DNA of 64,000 nucleotides. It comes from Daphnia carinata. Its lineage: Eukaryota > Arthropoda > Branchiopoda > Diplostraca > Daphniidae. The notes beneath the pieces were generated by a model. That model had not been told where the DNA came from, did no database searches, and was given only the letters and a program-made list of their open reading frames with translations. Shown piece after piece: positions 48,930 through 61,700 of the stretch (within the stretch, counting starts at the first letter, position 1; the number at the start of each line of letters is the position of its first letter). The translations under genes and the position numbers were made by a program. The stretch spans positions 3,381,884 through 3,445,883 of the forward strand of contig NC_081332.1 of NCBI RefSeq assembly GCF_022539665.2, in the 5' to 3' direction.

Positions 48930-51150
48930 TTTTAATACTTAGGAAAACAGGGCGAGTTCACAAAAGAACATGGGTTTTGAAATTATTTGAACGAAAATTG
49001 ATTTGGCAAAATAAAGTGAAGCCAACTATTACTGGAGCTATAAAGAGATGGTGCGTATGTCAACACGAGATTGCGTTTTTCGCCATCTGTCAACGGAATT
49101 GTAAGCATTCTGAGCATTCCATTTGGTATCTAGCTGGTATTTAGCTTTTTTTAAATTCTCTAAGCAGTAACTACCTAAAACGAAAAAAAATATGACTACA
49201 AGTACCACTGGGCAGATATCAGTTTAATAACTGTTTCAGCTAAGCAAAAATTTACTAATTAGTGCCATTCAATGAAGAACACATACGATGGCTTAAAAAT
49301 CGTAAGGGTACTGAATACGTTTCTGAAAGCACACTGAAGTTATAATCGACTTAAGAATATTTTTTAAAAAATTTTCTCGACGACAATCCAATTGTGAAAT
49401 ATAGTCCGTTATGTCGGAGTGCATAGGGTTTTCTACTTACAGCCAACAATGGCGAACGACTTTGTAAGAGTTCAGTACATCCACGAGGGTTTCTCAATGA
49501 CACACCTAAACCTAAGTATCACCAAGAATACGAGTTCTCGAAAGATATGCATAGAGCCATGATTATATAATTTTATTGTTGAAGCAGCTCAAAACACACT
49601 AAAACAAATAGTTTTCAGTCATTTTATGTAACAAATAGCAGGGACGAGTGTTATTTTTCATTTAATTACTCTTTCAGTTATCCCAATATTCCAAGTGATC
49701 AGTCAAAACCATCAGCAACGTTGCACAACTTCAAAATTACAGACGTATTTTTTTTTTAAAATTTATTTCTCGAGATGAAATGTTGCCATGTGAATGTACT
49801 GACATGATTGCATTACTTTTGACCCATTGTGCATTAAGCCCATCATTCAGGAACGTGCCACGTTGTGTTAATGGTCATGTACTACATTACTTTGACAGCT
49901 TAAGGAGGAAGTGCCTCGCCAGACGTGAAACGAGTACGTGAAACATCCACATCAGTCGTCAGACCAAAGTTTTTCGTGAAGATGGCCCCCATCAAAAGTG
50001 GAGCCTTCATCCATCACTTTGAGATCTTTCTTCGAGGCGGACAGAGAGGGATGTATACTGTAAACACTCTCATCAGTCGGTTGTGAACAACAAATAAGGA
50101 AGATCGTTGCTTGGCTTTGATCATAGCAACAACAACACAAAATGCAATCTCCATTGAGTGTTACAAGTTTTAGTTTTTTTGCCAGTCTGATGGATATTGC
50201 AAAGTACGGCATAGAACTAAATCGAACATTCCAAGTGTTGTTGATGAATACGTAATGAGATGTTTTGAATATCCAAGGAATATGGATGAGGAATATGTGC
50301 TCACGTATGGAGTCAAGATGTTATCTATATAAAGGCGGATGCATGAGAGAGATTTGTCGAGGCGTATGATATGCAAATGATGAGCCCAAGACTTTCTGAC
50401 TTGTCTTTGTCTCTAGACGGAATCAAACGAGATGCTATAAACATCTGACGTTTTGTGGTTTTCAAAGTTGGAGATCGAACAGACCGAAAACAGGAAACTG
50501 AAAGGTGAAGGACAAACGTCACCGTCAATCACATCGTTTTTCGTTCAGCCATCCACCCGAAAACTTGTTGGTGAATGACAAAAATCCAAGATTGAATTTC
50601 AAAAGAAAAGAAGAAAAGCCCATACGGTATTTTAACAAATTTAATTCTTTATTTTCATTTTCAAATTCCGGTGTCATTTTCAGTTTGGTCTTTGCAATCC
50701 ACTCGACCGGAATTCACGTTCCTCTACACAAACGATTGCTATCTCTCGTTTTTGCCCAACACAACATCAGGATAAAAGGTATATAGTAAACAAACAAATC
50801 ACAAAAAAGCTACCCAATCTGGTTTTTGTTGACACACAATGTAACAACAAGTCATCTGATACTATACGCCATAGTCGTACACCCAACCCCAACTATATAC
50901 ACATGGCGTTGTGTGTTTAGAGAGATGACTATATTCTCTGTTTACTTAATACCTTAAAGCTTTATGTTCTCGTGTTATGAACAACATCTAGACGGATACA
51001 CGCATCGGTATTGATTGCCTCTTTTTTTTCGTTCCCAGGCTAGAGGAACTCGGGATAGCATTAGACCGGAAGTCCACCAGTAACTTTTTAGGACATTACA
51101 AGTAAGAAACAGATTGAATAGTAGAAATAATTCGAGTTTGATTACAGCTT
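48930..51150. other. Spacer between msl-1 and the neprilysin leader, no convincing gene
   Basis: AT-rich DNA. The most coding-like piece is the 3' part of a minus-strand frame ending at 49952 (KDLKVMDEGSTFDGGHLHEK), which could be a last exon but has no partner exons I could find. Confidence 0.5.
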
Positions 51151-51198
51151 TTTTTCCCCTCTGTGTGTGTATTGACAATCTTATTATTATTATTTCAG

Positions 51199-51235
51199 CT
51201 ATCAAAACAGAGAGGATGTCCGACTCGATCATCCG
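51199..51235 (+). other. Possible 37-base leader exon of the neprilysin gene
   Basis: A strong acceptor (ttattatttcag) and a perfect donor (CCG|GTAAGT) bracket just 37 bases. They contain an ATG at 51216 reading MSDSII. If spliced to the acceptor at 52140, the frame would stop after 13 codons at the TAG at 52160, making a small upstream ORF. The splice sites are visible; use in this transcript is inferred. Confidence 0.4.
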
Positions 51236-52089
51236 GTAAGTTTTTTTTCCTGATCTTGTTTGAACAAGAACTAAAAAGCATCCAAGTAGTACAGGGGAAA
51301 AAAAAGGTCAAACCTTTGAACAGAAATCGATTACCCATTGAATCACGTAGATATGTACACTGTGTACGCTTTATAAGCTCCATACTTGCTGCTGTGTATA
51401 TGTACCTAACAAGATTACTAGTTATCTGCAACATTTTTCTTCTTTTGAATAACGGCCGTGAAGAAAGAAAACCCTAAGGGAGTCGACAGGGGGAAAAAAA
51501 GATGAAAAAACTAATAAAAAAAAAAAATAAAATAATAAAAGGCCAACCGGATAAAAAAAAAAGAAAAGGGAAAATCGACCCAACATCATCTCAGGTTTCT
51601 ATAAATAATTTTATTTTCTGTTCAATGATATCTCTAACGGTGTATCCATATTACAGGTAAAAATTGAAGTGATACATCTAAATAACTAATCACCAATTGT
51701 TAACAAAGTTGAAAAGAATGATCAGAAGGTAAACAAAATTGTGCGAATACAAGTTTTAGTTGATTAAGCGATTAAGAAAGCAACCAGTGGATTCCAACGT
51801 GATTGTTAAAGAAATCTTGTTTTTCATGTTTATTCAGGCGAAAGAATGCTACACCAATTGCCCACGTCCGTGTCACGGGGACATTTTTTTTTTTCTTTTG
51901 CCCGATGAAGACCGAAGATAGCGACAAGCAAGGCAAAAATACTTCAACCAGGGCACCCAAAAGAATAAAAAAAGGCGGAGTTGAATCCAGTTGGCTCACG
52001 CTCCATACCGAAACATGGGTAAGAAAAAAGTTTGCCTCTGTATACACTCTCTACTACTACACATACCATACAGATACACTCACAATACG

Positions 52090-52092
<3 letters not shown>

Positions 52093-52136
<44 letters not shown>
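52093..52136. repeat. (AC)22 microsatellite next to a candidate splice acceptor
   Basis: Twenty-two uninterrupted AC units end four bases before an AG (cgcag, 52136-52140) that is a plausible acceptor for the exon holding the neprilysin start codon. Confidence 0.9.
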
Positions 52137-52139
<3 letters not shown>

Positions 52140-52210
52140 GAGAGAAGAAGACGGGACTCTAGGCGCCTTGTGTAGTAAAAGCGTCAGTCGTTCAGCGAGT
52201 CTTGGATACG

Positions 52211-55200
52211 ATGGCTGCTCCGCTTTTGGTTCCCGCAGCTCAGTCGATCCCGGCTCCTCCTCCATTGATAGTCGTGTCGATGGACAGTGTCGACGACGGT
52301 ATCATCCAAGAAGAAGAAACGGTGAACGATGCCCTGCTACCCAAAACGTTGAATGTCGTTGCAATTCCGCCCACTAATGTGGCCGATGGCGGATGTGCAG
52401 CCAGTAATTCATCGCCCAACAGCCATCCTCCTGTAGCTCGTCGCTGGTGGGACGGATGGTTGCGGACGGATCCACCAGAAGCGATCAGTGATGTGACGCA
52501 ACAAAACGGGCCCAAAAATCACAGTAAAAAGAGAAGCAAGAAAAAATCATCCGAAGTTCGAGTTGTTAATCATCAAAACAATTACGTGGCTGTGACGCTA
52601 TCGGAAAACGATCCGGCAGCGGCAACAGCCGAGCCGTGTCCATCACCTACATCGTCGTCACAGCAGCCAAGAAGAAGAATATGCTGGTGGTTCCTCTTTT
52701 TGCTGTTACTCGTTACCGTGGCTTGCCTTGCTTTTGTCGCAGTTTCACTCGTCTCTTTACTCCGCAACGGACAAGGTAATCACATTCTATTTTTTGCCAT
52801 TTTTTTCTTATCTCCGTGAATGCACGGTGAGCTAGTTCGGTTCCACAACATCTGACTTGAAGCGTTTGGAGAACGTCACAACTCGTTTTCGAGTGCAACT
52901 GCTGGAATGGAAGGGCTTCCGCCCCTTTCTCTCGCTCTTTTCAGGCCATGGATCTTACCGTCCTACTCTTAGCCCGTCATTCATTTGCTTCGTAAATTTT
53001 TTGTGAAGGGCACCTCCGAAAAAGAAAAACTGTTTTTAAACAGTGAGTGAGTTTTGGGTTGGTTACATGACGTGGATGTGTATACAACGAGCGTGAGCGT
53101 ATACACACAACTGATTGAGTAGCTTATAATACCCACCTTGATCCAAGGTTGAACACTTCCTGTCTTTGCTTAATGAAAACAAAGTTTTTGCCGAACGAAA
53201 ATCGATAGAAAATCCAATTTGAGGTTTACGAAGAGATAAAGCCCTTTTTCTTTTGTCCAGAGACAAAAACAAAGGGCAGATCACGAAGCAAAGCAAACGA
53301 AATAAATAAAGTAAAAACGCGTTCGTTCCATCAGAGATTTCAATACGCTGGTCACGTACTGTCCAAAGCATCTCCTTCTTGATGTGTCCACTCTGATAGA
53401 TCGGGGCAACCGGACATGGGAGTGCGTATTGCTGTTTTATTGTGGCCCGTTCGGATAGAAACCTTTTTCTTTTCGGGGCTTCAAACTTTCTCCAACGACA
53501 AGAACAGAAAATTGGGTACGCGTGGAATTAGCAGATGCGTTCCTACATGTATTTGCAATGACCTTCCCATTTCGGGACGGCCCCCCCCCCTTTTTTTTGA
53601 CATTGAAGGATTCCTCCTTGTGTCCAAGTATATTTTCGTATTCTGAAAATGGTCATTCAACAATCGAAAGAATGAAAACAATAGAAAATAACCGCTGCCG
53701 TGGGCTTTTAATTTCCGAAATAAATGTTTGTTTGTTTTTAAATTTCGATTTGTAGGTCCATTGACAACTGATCCGACGGTTTGCTTCACAGAGGAATGCG
53801 TCCGTACAGGTATGTTTGATTAAACCCTTACCTACACCACCAAATATTTAAGAGGTGACATCTCCTCTGGCACTTTCTAACTGTAAGCTATAGAACCAAA
53901 TCGCAGTGCAAAACGTAAGTGAAAAGCGAGAAAAAAGACCGTGATTGTGCGTGGACTCTCTCTTTCCCAGTTGTCGCGCCCTTCCTTTTCAATTCGTCGT
54001 CTTTATACGGACGGGCGTGTTGTCACGCTCTTAAGTTTTTGGTGTATATCCTTGGCCAAGGTCCTATGTAAATCATTCGTCTTTTCTCTCGACAGTGCAA
54101 CTTTTAACAAGACATTTTTTTTCTTTTTCTTTGGGAGTTTTCTGTTCATGTTGTTTTGATTCGCCAAAAAAGAAAAAGAAAAACGAAAATCCACTACTAC
54201 ACTTCTCTCTCTTTTTCCTTTTTGTCCGGTTGTCCCGCTTTCGACTTGATTTACTTTGGCATTGGCTCTGGAAAAGTACCAAATGGTACAAGTTAACTGC
54301 GTCATAATATTCTCTCTTTTTAAAAAAGTAAAATTAAGCCGATTACATAGTCCCCTTAGTTAAAGAAAATTTGACTTCAATATTAACTTCCATATTTGTA
54401 AAGCATTAAAAAAATGTAATTGGATGGTTTAACGAGGTTGATTTTTTGTTTTTTATATTAACGATGTGAACGTACACAGCCGCCTCGTTATTATTGGCCA
54501 TGAACCGGTCGGCCGACCCGTGCCAGGATTTCTTCCAATTTGCCTGTGGCACGTGGAATAAGAAGCACCTGATCCCGGAGGATCGATCCAGTATTAGCAC
54601 TTTTGAAGTCCTATCTGACCAGCTGCAAATCATCCTGAAAGGTAGTCCCAAACGTTTATTATCGTGCAATCGTGTTCATGATTTATTGGCATTTTCACGC
54701 CGCGTGAATGTTTCACATTCCCTCGCGCCCGTGTGTAAATGTTCAAAAGGGATACAGAACAATCCAATCATCGCGCTTGATTATTTTATTATAGATTTAC
54801 TTCAGGAGGAGACGATCCCCGAGGACAACGAGACTACCATCAAAGCCAAATTATTCTACAGTTCGTGCATGAACACAAGTGAGTACCAGACCTCATCTAT
54901 TAGGCCCATCTGTATGTATGTACGTTTTTTTTTTTTTCCTGTTAAAGCCGACATGGTGTCGGTGTGTGTGTGTCTTTTTCTTCACCTAAAAGGGAAATAG
55001 TGTGCGGAAAGGCTGAACGGGCTTTTTGGCTGCTGTTGCTGGCTTATTGATTTATTGATCCTCTTGGCCTCACTCTCTTTTGCCTTCCCCCTCTTGACTG
55101 TCATCGTTCAGCCCCTCCAGTGCGTGACTTAATCTCCTTTGGGATACACGCAGACACACAGCCTATAAGCCTTTTTTGTGGGGAGGGGAAGGGAACGCTG

Positions 55201-57459
55201 TCTTAGATATTGTTGTGTCTATGTTAACCAGATGGCCTAGCGAAATGATGTGCTAAAAAAAAAACACAGATTTTCATCACATTCTGAAAAACAAAGGTCA
55301 TATCAGATCGACAGGCGATACCGTCCTCCGCGAAACGCTGCGATCCCTGGGCGGATGGCCCGTCCTCGACATGGGCTGGTCCACCGGTCAAGGTGCCAGT
55401 TTAGAATCGGTGGAAAATCTGCTCGGTCGACTTAGAGGGGACCTCAACCAAGGAGTCTTGATCGAACAATGGGTCGGTCCCGACGATAAGAACTCATCCG
55501 TCAACATTATCCAGGTAAATTTTTATTATCGCTGCGTATTAAGAGAGACACGTACTATATCTGTGATTATTAATTCAGTGAGAAACTCGATACTCGCTGT
55601 TGCTAATAAGCTGTTCGTCAAAACTTGTCTGGCTGCAAAGAAACAAAAATTTCGCTCTCTGTAGACATAGAAAATTAATTGGATCAACGTATTCTTTTTT
55701 TTTTTACGTTGTCACGCACGTATTTTCAAAACATCTTGGATTTGCCACTATTTTTTGAAGCTCGACCAAATGCAATTAGGCCTACCCGGTCGCGATTATT
55801 ACCTGAAATCCAGCAGCGCTCGCGACTTGAAAGCCTATCATCGCTACATGACCGAAGTGGCCGTCTTGCTGGGCGCCGATAAACGCTACGCATCGGATGA
55901 AATGAAAAAAGTCCTCCATTTCGAGACTCTTCTGGCCAACATTTCCACTCCGGAAGCGGACCGGCAAGACACGGGAGCCATCTACGATCAGCTGACTTTA
56001 GTCGAGCTGGAACGTCGCGTTCCAGAGATTCGTTGGCGTGAATATTTGAACGCTTTCCTTCCCAATTTAACAGTCGAAGATTCGGAACCGATTGTCAGCT
56101 ACGCTATGAGTTATTTCGAAGAACTGGGCAAACTTCTAATGCGGACGGAGCGTCGCATCGTTCAAAACTACGCTCTTTGGCGTCTGATCATGGAACTGGT
56201 ACCTCACCTGTCTGATGATTACCTGGAGAAGAGGGCCGAATTCCGGCGGGTGCTGACCGGTGTTTTGAGCGAGCGCAACCGTTGGAACCAATGCGTCGAC
56301 TGGACCAATAAGAAACTGGGCATGGCCGTCGGCGCCATGTTCATTCGCGACAACTTCAACCAGGAAAGTAAAGCTGTGGCCCTAGAGATGATTCACACTC
56401 TTCGAGAGGCTTTCATTGACATTCTGGACGAGATTGAGTGGATGGACGGCGACACTCGTCAAGTTGCCCGTCAGAAAGCCCTGGCCATGAACGAGCGCAT
56501 CGGTTATCCGGAGCTGCTGACCAAAGCGGACGCCCTAGATGAAGAGTACGCTTCTCTCAATGTCAGCGACGGACATTTCCAAAACATTCTCAGTGTCAAG
56601 CGCTACGAAGCCCAGTATAACCTGCACAAACTGCGCCAGACCGTTTCCAAAGATAAATGGTCAACAGAGCCGGCCGTCGTCAACGCCTTCTACAATCCAA
56701 ACATGAACGACATCGTCTTCCCGGCCGGAATTTTGCAACCTCTTTTCTACAGCAGCCAATTCCCGAAGTCTCTCAACGTAAGTGACATATTTTTTCAAAA
56801 TAAATCATAAAAATAACTTGTTTCCCACGATTAGTATGGCGGGATCGGCGTGGTGATCGGTCACGAAATCACGCACGGATTCGACGACAAAGGCCGGCAA
56901 TTCGACAAAGACGGGAACCTGAAGCAGTGGTGGAATAATGCAACGGTGCAGGCCTTCCGGCAGCGCACTCAGTGCATTATCGACCAATACTCAAACTATA
57001 AACTAGATGATGTCGGACTTCACATTAACGGGCGGATGACACAAGGAGAAAACATCGCTGATAACGGTGGCCTCAAGCAAGCCTATCGAGCGTATCGCAA
57101 ATGGGTCGGACGTCATGGCGAAGAGCCTCTGCTACCAGGTTTGTTACTCTGATCTATGCGCCTTCATCCTATTGAGGTGCACACGCGAGCTTGATATTTT
57201 ATGGATAAAGAGCAATCGCATCAATACATTAACAGGTCTGAATCTGAGCCACGATCAGCTCTTCTTTCTCAACTACGCCCAGATTTGGTGTGGCACTATG
57301 AGGCCGGAAGATGCTTTGACCAAAATCCGATCATCGGTACACTCACCGGGGCCCATACGGGTCCTCGGTCCGTTATCCAACTCGCCCGAGTTCGCTAAAG
57401 CCTATCAGTGTCCACTCGGCTCTCCGATGAATCCGCATCATAAATGTTCCGTATGGTGA
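52211..57459 (+). CDS. Nep: Neprilysin-type M13 zinc metallopeptidase, type II membrane protein, 875 aa, eight coding exons
   Basis: Neprilysins are ectoenzymes that cleave small peptides such as neuropeptides. Coding exons: 52211-52775, 53756-53809, 54480-54641, 54795-54878, 55297-55514, 55761-56777, 56835-57138 and 57236-57459, summing to 2628 bases. An in-frame TAG at 52160 precedes the chosen ATG. A disordered cytosolic tail of about 156 residues, longer than in human NEP, carries a KKRSKKKS motif. It is followed by PRRR and a single membrane helix at about 157-184. The ectodomain starts with conserved Cys and [12 protein letters not shown]. Catalytic motifs are intact: [10 protein letters not shown] (from 669), HEITH (710-714), and ENIAD with zinc ligand E772 and D776. 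VHSPGPIR and the C-terminal KCSVW match the neprilysin end (CxVW). The acceptor before exon 5 (aacaaag|GT) has a poor pyrimidine tract. Arthropods have many paralogues; I do not assign one. Tail-to-tail with the ephexin gene. Confidence 0.96.
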
Positions 57460-57469
57460 ACATTTTTGG

Positions 57470-58745
57470 GTTCGTTTTTATTATTATTATTTTCTTAATC
57501 CGCACACAGTGTCCTCTATTCTTCTTTTATTTGTCTCTTGATTTTTTTTTTGATTTTTTTCCACCGAAATCGTTTTGGTGAAAGTTCGAGGGGGAAACAA
57601 GAACAAATTAACAACAAGAAAAAAGAATATTTTATACAGGCTCGACGTAGAATGCGAACCCAATGAATTTTTTTCAGAAATTATTTTTGTACATAGAAGT
57701 GATAGCGGATACATTTTTTGTTTATTGGAGGAAAAAACAAAACGGGGAGGAAATGAAGTAATGTGAATTTTCTAGCTACGCCATTTCTTAGCACCAAAAA
57801 AAAAAGAAATTAACAAACGTCCCTTTTTCCTCCGTAATATTTGGCAATGGCGTGCGAACTTTGCTTTCACAGGACCCACTAAAAGTGCCGTACGTCTCTC
57901 TTTTCCTGTTCTTATTATGTATTCTTTATGACAATGTTGTGACTCTTTCTTTTGCAAAACCAAAAAAAAACAACAAAAAACTAATCAAGAAAAAAAGATT
58001 ATTCACACACAATTGAGAAGAAAGGAAATGAGATTTGCCCTCCAACCCTTTTTTATTCTATCATATGTTCACGTACCGACACACAATTCGTCCAATTTTT
58101 TATAACTCAAATAATAATTCAAAAAAAATTGAAAAAAAAATTCTATATAAGAAGTTAATAACCAAACCTTTCGGCAAGTATGTATAACAATACACGTCGC
58201 GTTGTTTATTATTTCATCACATATCTGACAAACACACTCGGCTCTTTTGCTCGCTTTGCCTCTCGGTAAGGATAATATGAAAATATTCACAGACGTACAC
58301 AAATACATTTCTAAAAAAACATTTCCAGCCTCTAGCAGAAACAAATTATAGCTTTACAGTGTATATAGCGCGAAATCAGAAAAAGAATGCATCAATTATA
58401 ATTGGTCTAAACGATTTAAAAAGTATTTAGAGAGGGATAAAAAATGAGATGTTAACAATCTCTTGAAGTAGTTAGTAACTCTGATTAGTGGTTTTCTTGC
58501 ATTATGGATTTTCGTCTGCTATTTACACACACACACGTAAAACAGTAATTTAGAGATATGATTTTTTTTTGTAAATACAGTTGACAATTCCTTTTGACTG
58601 ATGGATATACAAAAATAAAACCAATGAAAAAAATAAGGAATATGCTGAAAAGCCCCGTCTGATAAAGAAAAACAGACAAAAATGAAAAAAAAGACGTAAA
58701 CGTTGATTTACAGCTATTAGTGTCACAACCGATATCAGCAACATG
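57470..58745. other. Convergent 3' region between neprilysin and ephexin genes
   Basis: AT-rich, presumably the 3' UTRs of both genes. A minus-strand AATAAA at 58205-58210 could end the ephexin transcript, about 540 bases after its stop codon. I saw no canonical plus-strand AATAAA for the peptidase here. No coding segment was recognised. Confidence 0.5.
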
Positions 58746-58751
58746 TTTCAT

Positions 58752-61700
58752 TCATTCGTTAAGAATAATGCTGGATTTTTTACTCTTTCTTTTATTTTCT
58801 TCCTTGTCTTTACGAGCTTGTTCCTCGATAAAGTTGCCAGATAGCGCCAGCAATCTGTAGCGTTGACGTAGATTACGCGCTCGAACGTGAGATGAGGCGA
58901 TTTCCACTGTGTAGTTGCCCGGGAACCAGCCGCGCTGATCGTCTCGCATCCGTTCGCCTTGATACCAACCTAATATATAGGGGCATTGAGTGGTAGGGAA
59001 GGGCAATCAAAAAGAGAAAAAAAAAGTGTCAATGTCTCCATAGGCAATTACAGAAAGAGAAAAAAAGAAAACGTTGGAAAATTTTGAAACAAAGAAAGAA
59101 AAACCAAATCGAGAAAAGCATCGAGCACGTGGGCAAGCAAACGCCATCTACAAAGAAATCCGCGCCTTAAATTTAGTTGAAAGTGAACTCGCACACTAAA
59201 AAGGTGAAACCAAAATGGCTTAATGGTAATAACCCTTTTTTTTCTTTCTGTTGTGACCATAGGGAAAAGAAAAGAAAATCAAACTCCAGCCCCATACACC
59301 ACACAGGTACATAGAATGGGATTTTCCACAGAAAGAAAATGATTATTACATCATAATTTACCAATGTGTTTCTTAAACCACAGGCTGTGAACATTCACCT
59401 GCTTTGCTTTTTAAAAATGGTGAGTGGAAAAACAATTAGATGAATGAGGCATGCACACATTCTGATGCATGCAGTCAAAAGCTGGTTAATAATACCTAAA
59501 TGGAGTTAATCGGTCACTATACAAGTTTCCCTGCTGTGTGTTACCCATCTCAAAGCGCAGTCATTTCAGCAGAGCCATCATCTTCCTCATCTACACAACC
59601 AAACCATCACAGGTATTTACATATCCAAAAATTAATACCAGTTTCCAGTACTCCCATAACACACCCACAATATTCGATATCCAAAAGTGTTAATAAAATT
59701 TGAATGTTAATGTTGGTTAATCAAAAATATTGTTAATACCACATATCAATGTTATCTGTAATTAAAGCCAACACTATTCACTGGAATAACTTACAAACAA
59801 CAAATAATTTTCTTTAGAATTCAAAACTTGGTGTGTGACATTACCGTCTGCCATTTTACGTAGGACGTTGACTACGTCAGCGACTTCCAGAGACAGTTCA
59901 TCCGGCTGAGTGGCAACATAAGGATGAATGACCTGAAAACAGAAACAGAACTCGTTAATATAAGAACAGCTTCATGCGAGCGAGCTATTCATCAAACTGA
60001 AGGTTTCACCTGAACTTGGGGGCAATCCCACTCTTCGTAAATCTTCTCCTCTGGATTGTCTGACGTCCGCGGAGTTACGGCTTCCAGCCATCGAGTCCGA
60101 TCGGATTCAGACGAGCAAGAGAGAATCTGTTTACAAGTAAGAACAAAATTTTACAACCAACTCGCCTTACATAACCCAAATCAAATTACCATTTCTACTG
60201 TTTTGTTTTCATGGTTTTGCAGCATTGTCAAGAGGATCAAATTCTTGCCCAGCTCGGATCCTGGTTTCCCAATGGGTTTTTCCGTACGCATGTGTTCATC
60301 CACTTGAACCATATTTCGAGGGCAGTAATCCAGCACGGCGTAAGAATCCTCTCTGTAAGTTTTACGACATCAATTTGGTTGTGAAAATTGAAGCCATTAA
60401 AATATTTATGCTTACGAATTACCCTTTCTTTTTAGTGATGACCAAGAGATCTGTGAACAAGAAAACGTAGACCGTCTGCTTGTGGATTTTTCGGCCGAAC
60501 GTGAGACGAGCGTCAATGTCTCGCCACATGAGACGCTGCATCTCACCTTTCTTGACCAACCAGCGTGAAGCGGACATGATCGAAATGGCCTTGACGTCGG
60601 CGAAATCCAGCTGATTAGATACGACCAGCATCTCGTGGATGCGTTCGGCCTTGCGCGCCCCTTCGTTGCACTCTTGCACAATCTACTCATCGTAAACAAG
60701 AAACTAAATTATTATATGGCTCTTCGCAAACAATTCAAGCAAGTCTGACCTTGTTCAAGGTGGCGAGAGTCATCCGACAGCGTTCAAACTCTGCCGAGCC
60801 GCTGTCTAGTCGATGAAAAATGGCGTCGACGAGCAATGGCAATCGAGTGATTCGCTGCATTGGCAACATGAGGAAACTGTGCATGGCTAATGACTGGCAC
60901 ACGGGACTGGCCTCTAACCGACGCAGACAGTCAACAAACATTGGCTTGGTCTCCCTGGAAAAGGAGACGAAGAAGAATGATTAATTGGCATCTAAATTTC
61001 GTGAACACGTTACTTGAGCTCCCTCAGCATGCGCTCCTGATAGAGCTGATTGGTGCAGTACTTGATGTAGACTTCGAAATGTTTGGAAGCGTGTTCCAAA
61101 AGGATGTCGCAAATCTCGCGAATGAAGACATTCTCTTGCCAGCGCCGCTCCAAGTCGGCTAGAAGAGCTTCTGAGCATTCGCGTACCGGCACAATATCGG
61201 AGAAAAGAGTGTGGCGCTCCAGACGAGTGAGCAATGCTTCGCCGGCCGTTTCTCCGGAAAATTCACAACTCTGTATAAAGTGGGTCGTCAACACATTCAG
61301 CGATCGCAGGTACGAAGCTTCTGACGTAATCAATTCAAATTTGGCTTCTTGAAGTTTGCGCTGTTGCGGTGAAATGGTTTCTAATAACAAAAAATAATTA
61401 TCACCATCTTTCTTTTGCTACGTTTAGGGTTTATGTAGCTCACCTAAAAGGCCACTGTTGATGACTTGAGGTAATTCACACCACAGAGTTCTCCGACCGC
61501 TTGATGGCATCACCAGTTCCATGGCTGTCGGCAATTTGGCATTGTATCCCTTAATGTCTTGATGTTCGTCCTCTTTGCGGCGATGTTCACCAATGACTTC
61601 GTAGTCATCCTCTTCACTTCCATCCCCTTGGTTTTGCGTGGCACGCTGAATTTTTAAAAGGACAACAATGACAGTAAGAAATGAAATTCAAGACATGCTT

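Noticed and set aside
49952-50212. Minus-strand frame ending in a hydrophilic segment (possible last exon)
   Set aside because: Its upstream half is low-complexity and no upstream exon could be connected.
54003-54305. Minus-strand 100-codon open frame
   Set aside because: It lies inside a neprilysin intron, is low-complexity (Lys/Ser/Phe), and has no splice support.
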